From: Acinetobacter sp. WU_MDCI_Axc73
GTDB lineage: Bacteria; Pseudomonadota; Gammaproteobacteria; Pseudomonadales; Moraxellaceae
DNA: 64,000 nt
Direction of reading: 5' to 3'
NCBI RefSeq assembly: GCF_025562455.1
Contig: NZ_JAHPRO010000003.1
Span: forward strand, 124,001-188,000
The position numbers were made by a program, and so were the translations under genes. The notes beneath the pieces were generated by a model that saw only the letters and a program-made list of their open reading frames with translations, searched no databases and was not told the origin of the DNA. Shown in pieces: positions 61,894 to 64,000 of the stretch. Positions within the stretch are counted from its first letter, which is position 1. Every line of letters begins with the position of its first letter.

Positions 61894-62781
61894 CTATGAA
61901 TTGTCTGACAATTTTTGCTGTAATTGTTCTGAACCAATCCAGTGTTTAGAAAATTGATAGGCGGCACGTCCTGAACGCTGCCCACGCAATTGACACCATC
62001 TCAAGCTTTCAGCACGAACTTCTTCGTTATATTCTAGCCCTGATTTTTTAATGTAATGTTCAACAATTTCAAGATACAAGACCTGATTCATTGGATAAAA
62101 TGAAAGCCATAAACCAAAGCGATCTGATAATGAAATTTTCTCTTCAACAGCTTCTTGTGGATGCAACTCGGTGTACTGCGGAACATCTACTTTGGTGACG
62201 GGTGTATTTTCATGCATAAACTCTGGCAAAAGATGGCGACGGTTACTAGTAGCATAGATAATAAAATTAGTTGAACCCGATTGGAGTGAACCATCCAGAA
62301 CACTTTTTAGGCTACGATAGTTTTCATCTTCCGCATTAAACGCCAAGTCATCACAGTAAACGATAAATTTTTCAGGCCGATCTTGAATAATCTTCTGTAT
62401 AAGTGGTAAATCTGAAAGATCATCACGTTCAATTTCGATCAAACGCAGTCCACGATCTGCATATTGTGTCAATAATGCTCTGACAATCGAGGATTTCCCT
62501 GTACCTCTTGAGCCTGTCAGTAAAATGTCATTAGCAGGTAAACCTTCAAGAAATTGCAATGTATTTTGGATAATCTTTTGTTTTTGTGTATCAATTCCTA
62601 GCAAATCTTCCAGATACATTTGTTTGGGTTGATCAATGGGTTTGAGCTGATGATTATGCCATTTAAAGGCTGGAGCATTAAAATCAGGCTCTTGATGAAG
62701 CTCTGGCAAAGTTTGATGCAGTTGTTTTAACACCAAAGAAAGTGTTTCAATCAGATGATCTGGGAGTTCAAAGTTTGCCAT
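61894..62781 (-). CDS. DUF815 AAA-type ATPase
   Basis: A 295-residue P-loop ATPase. The family segment LEDLLGIDTQKQKIIQNTLQ precedes Walker A LLTGSRGTGKSSIVRALLTQ, then FIVYCDDLAFNAEDENYRSL (Walker B region), SGSTNFIIYATSNRRHLLPE and SDRFGLWLSFYPMNQVLYLE. DUF815 proteins are widespread and lack a settled function. The ATG at 62781 is preferred over 62832, since the 17 extra residues have no family similarity. It is divergent from the patatin gene. Confidence 0.88.
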   Translation of the reverse strand: MANFELPDHLIETLSLVLKQLHQTLPELHQEPDFNAPAFKWHNHQLKPIDQPKQMYLEDLLGIDTQKQKIIQNTLQFLEGLPANDILLTGSRGTGKSSIVRALLTQYADRGLRLIEIERDDLSDLPLIQKIIQDRPEKFIVYCDDLAFNAEDENYRSLKSVLDGSLQSGSTNFIIYATSNRRHLLPEFMHENTPVTKVDVPQYTELHPQEAVEEKISLSDRFGLWLSFYPMNQVLYLEIVEHYIKKSGLEYNEEVRAESLRWCQLRGQRSGRAAYQFSKHWIGSEQLQQKLSDNS

Positions 62782-62941
62782 GATGATTCCTTTGTCATTA
62801 TTGTCACAAGATAATACAGGCTCTTGTGTCATCTTTCAAAGTAAAGCTCTATAACCTCGAATCGAACATTTTAGCAATTGACCCTAAGCTGTTCTGCTTG
62901 CATAGTTTATAAAATAATCCAGAATCAGAATTTGACTTGAT

Positions 62942-64000
62942 ATGTTTGAAACACTTCAACAGGATATGAATTTACATCAGCGGCATCGTGTAAAAAAATT
63001 GAAATATCAATTAAAAAATGCCGAATCTTATGATGAGTGGAAAGCTGTCGCCTTAAAGTTAGATGAAGAAACAGGGGCGCAAGAATGGAAATATGACAAC
63101 AGCTCACCCTATTTCAATGCCGAAGTTATTTCCTATCGGCTTAATTTATTGCGCAAATATCGTACTCAGCAAAGAGTTCTGGATGCACTTTATTTATTGC
63201 AGGAAGGCTTAACCCATGACATTGCAAATATTGGGCACCCGATGCTATTTACAGCGACCTATATTGGAACCAAACAGTTAATTGTCGATTATGTGGAAGA
63301 GGTCAGTCATTGTCTGAGATTCATTGCAATTAGTACTTGTCAGACGCTTACCATTCAACAAAAGATTAATTTTTTTGAAAACTGTCAAAAAGCCTATGGT
63401 CAGCCCGCTTTAATGTTTTCTGGCGGTGCAACACTGGGTTTGTTTCATACTGGAGTTTGTAAAGCCTTAGTAGAACAAGACCTGTTGCCAAAAGTGTTAT
63501 CAGGATCAAGCGCAGGTGCGATCATGGCAGGAATGCTTGGCACTTCTTCGATTGGCGATATTCCAGAAATTTTGAAAGGGGAGAAGTTCTTCACTGAAGC
63601 CTTTCATTTTAGAAGTTTAAGTGACATTGCTAAAGGGAATGGAGGCTTGGCAGATGTTAAGTATTTAAAAAACTTTTTAATTGAAAATCTGGGTGATGTA
63701 ACTTTTGCAGAAGCCTATAAGAAGTCAGGCTTACATACCAATGTGGCAGTCGCACCTTATGATGCTTCACAGAATCCACGGATTATGAATGGATATACCG
63801 CGCCTAATTTACTGGTTTGGAGTGCTGTTTTAGCATCGTGTGCGGTTCCTGTTTTATTCCCTCCGATCCGTTTAACCAGTAAACGCTATGATGGTGTTCA
63901 TACCCCTTATATGGGTAATGCAAAATGGGTTGATGGAAGTGTTCGTAGTGATTTTCCTCAAGAAAAAATGGCACGTTTATATAATCTGAACTATACCATT
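62942..64000 (+). CDS. Patatin-like phospholipase with DUF3336, truncated by window
   Basis: The reading frame runs open from ATG 62942 to the window edge, 353 codons. The N-terminal DUF3336 domain (about 1-150) is followed by a patatin domain: oxyanion-hole PALMFSGGATLGLFHTGVCK, nucleophile GSSAG with Ser190, and the Asp331 of KWVDGSVRSDFP. These form the Ser-Asp dyad of patatin lipases, which hydrolyse acyl chains from phospholipids. No signal peptide is visible. The remainder lies beyond the window. No clear Shine-Dalgarno precedes the ATG. Confidence 0.9.
   Translation, partial: MFETLQQDMNLHQRHRVKKLKYQLKNAESYDEWKAVALKLDEETGAQEWKYDNSSPYFNAEVISYRLNLLRKYRTQQRVLDALYLLQEGLTHDIANIGHPMLFTATYIGTKQLIVDYVEEVSHCLRFIAISTCQTLTIQQKINFFENCQKAYGQPALMFSGGATLGLFHTGVCKALVEQDLLPKVLSGSSAGAIMAGMLGTSSIGDIPEILKGEKFFTEAFHFRSLSDIAKGNGGLADVKYLKNFLIENLGDVTFAEAYKKSGLHTNVAVAPYDASQNPRIMNGYTAPNLLVWSAVLASCAVPVLFPPIRLTSKRYDGVHTPYMGNAKWVDGSVRSDFPQEKMARLYNLNYTI

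Overview
The window reads as chromosomal DNA of a gammaproteobacterium of the family Moraxellaceae, most likely Acinetobacter. The evidence is an AT-rich composition, an Hfq with a long glycine-rich tail, the AmgK-MurU cell-wall recycling pair, a divergent four-gene minor-pseudopilin block of a type II secretion system (T2SS), and gene orders such as miaA-hfq, surA-lptD and holB-pilZ-tatD. No species is claimed. No rRNA, tRNA, insertion sequence, integrase, phage gene or CRISPR array was seen. This is essentially core genome with a few accessory genes.

Layout. Bases 1-5270 hold the end of a MetR-like regulator, a GAF-GGDEF cyclase, a YeaL-type membrane protein, two pseudouridine synthases, a GNAT acetyltransferase and a RelB/DinJ-like antitoxin. 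Bases 5398-9329 form the tsaE-mutL-miaA-hfq run. Bases 9460-13262 carry lptD-surA on the minus strand, divergent from amgK-murU, rsmG and parAB. From 17535 to 24903 the plus strand runs exbB-exbD-msbA-lpxK-kdsB-holB-pilZ-tatD-tetR. It continues directly into gspH-I-J-K (24887-28023). Bases 28186-36095 hold a QueD-like gene, ung, an acyl-CoA hydrolase/hydratase gene, tadA, cmk, rpsA, ihfB, lapA and pyrF. Bases 36092-44742 carry a LysO-type exporter, a Baeyer-Villiger-like monooxygenase with a divergent AraC-type regulator, zapE, malate synthase G, a SRAP protein and a MarR regulator. Bases 45222-48370 hold a TerC-CBS membrane protein and then a tandem glycine riboswitch in front of a DadA-like amino-acid dehydrogenase. 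The rest contains an LprI-like secreted protein, ispF, a small phosphatase, a DAHP synthase, a TauE-type transporter, an iron-uptake operon with Fur-like boxes, lpxB, several domain-of-unknown-function genes, a DUF815 ATPase and a truncated patatin phospholipase.

How the genes work together. Outer-membrane assembly dominates: lptD, surA, msbA, lpxK, kdsB and lpxB all serve lipopolysaccharide synthesis or export, while AmgK-MurU recycles peptidoglycan sugars. A second theme is RNA modification and translation: tsaE, miaA, rsmG, tadA, the pseudouridine synthases and rpsA.

Most unusual observations. (1) The three pseudopilins GspH, GspI and GspJ have greatly extended leader peptides (71, 37 and 95 residues up to the cleavage glycine). 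These leaders are built from copies of one palindromic DNA repeat placed in frame right up to the prepilin cleavage site, whereas gspK lacks it. (2) A near-consensus sigma-54 promoter lies just before the tandem glycine riboswitch of the DadA-like gene. (3) The terC leader contains a 24-codon upstream ORF and a hairpin over the Shine-Dalgarno sequence. Several perfect palindromes look like uncharacterised operators (glcB, lptD/amgK, and the minus-strand gene starting at 61785).
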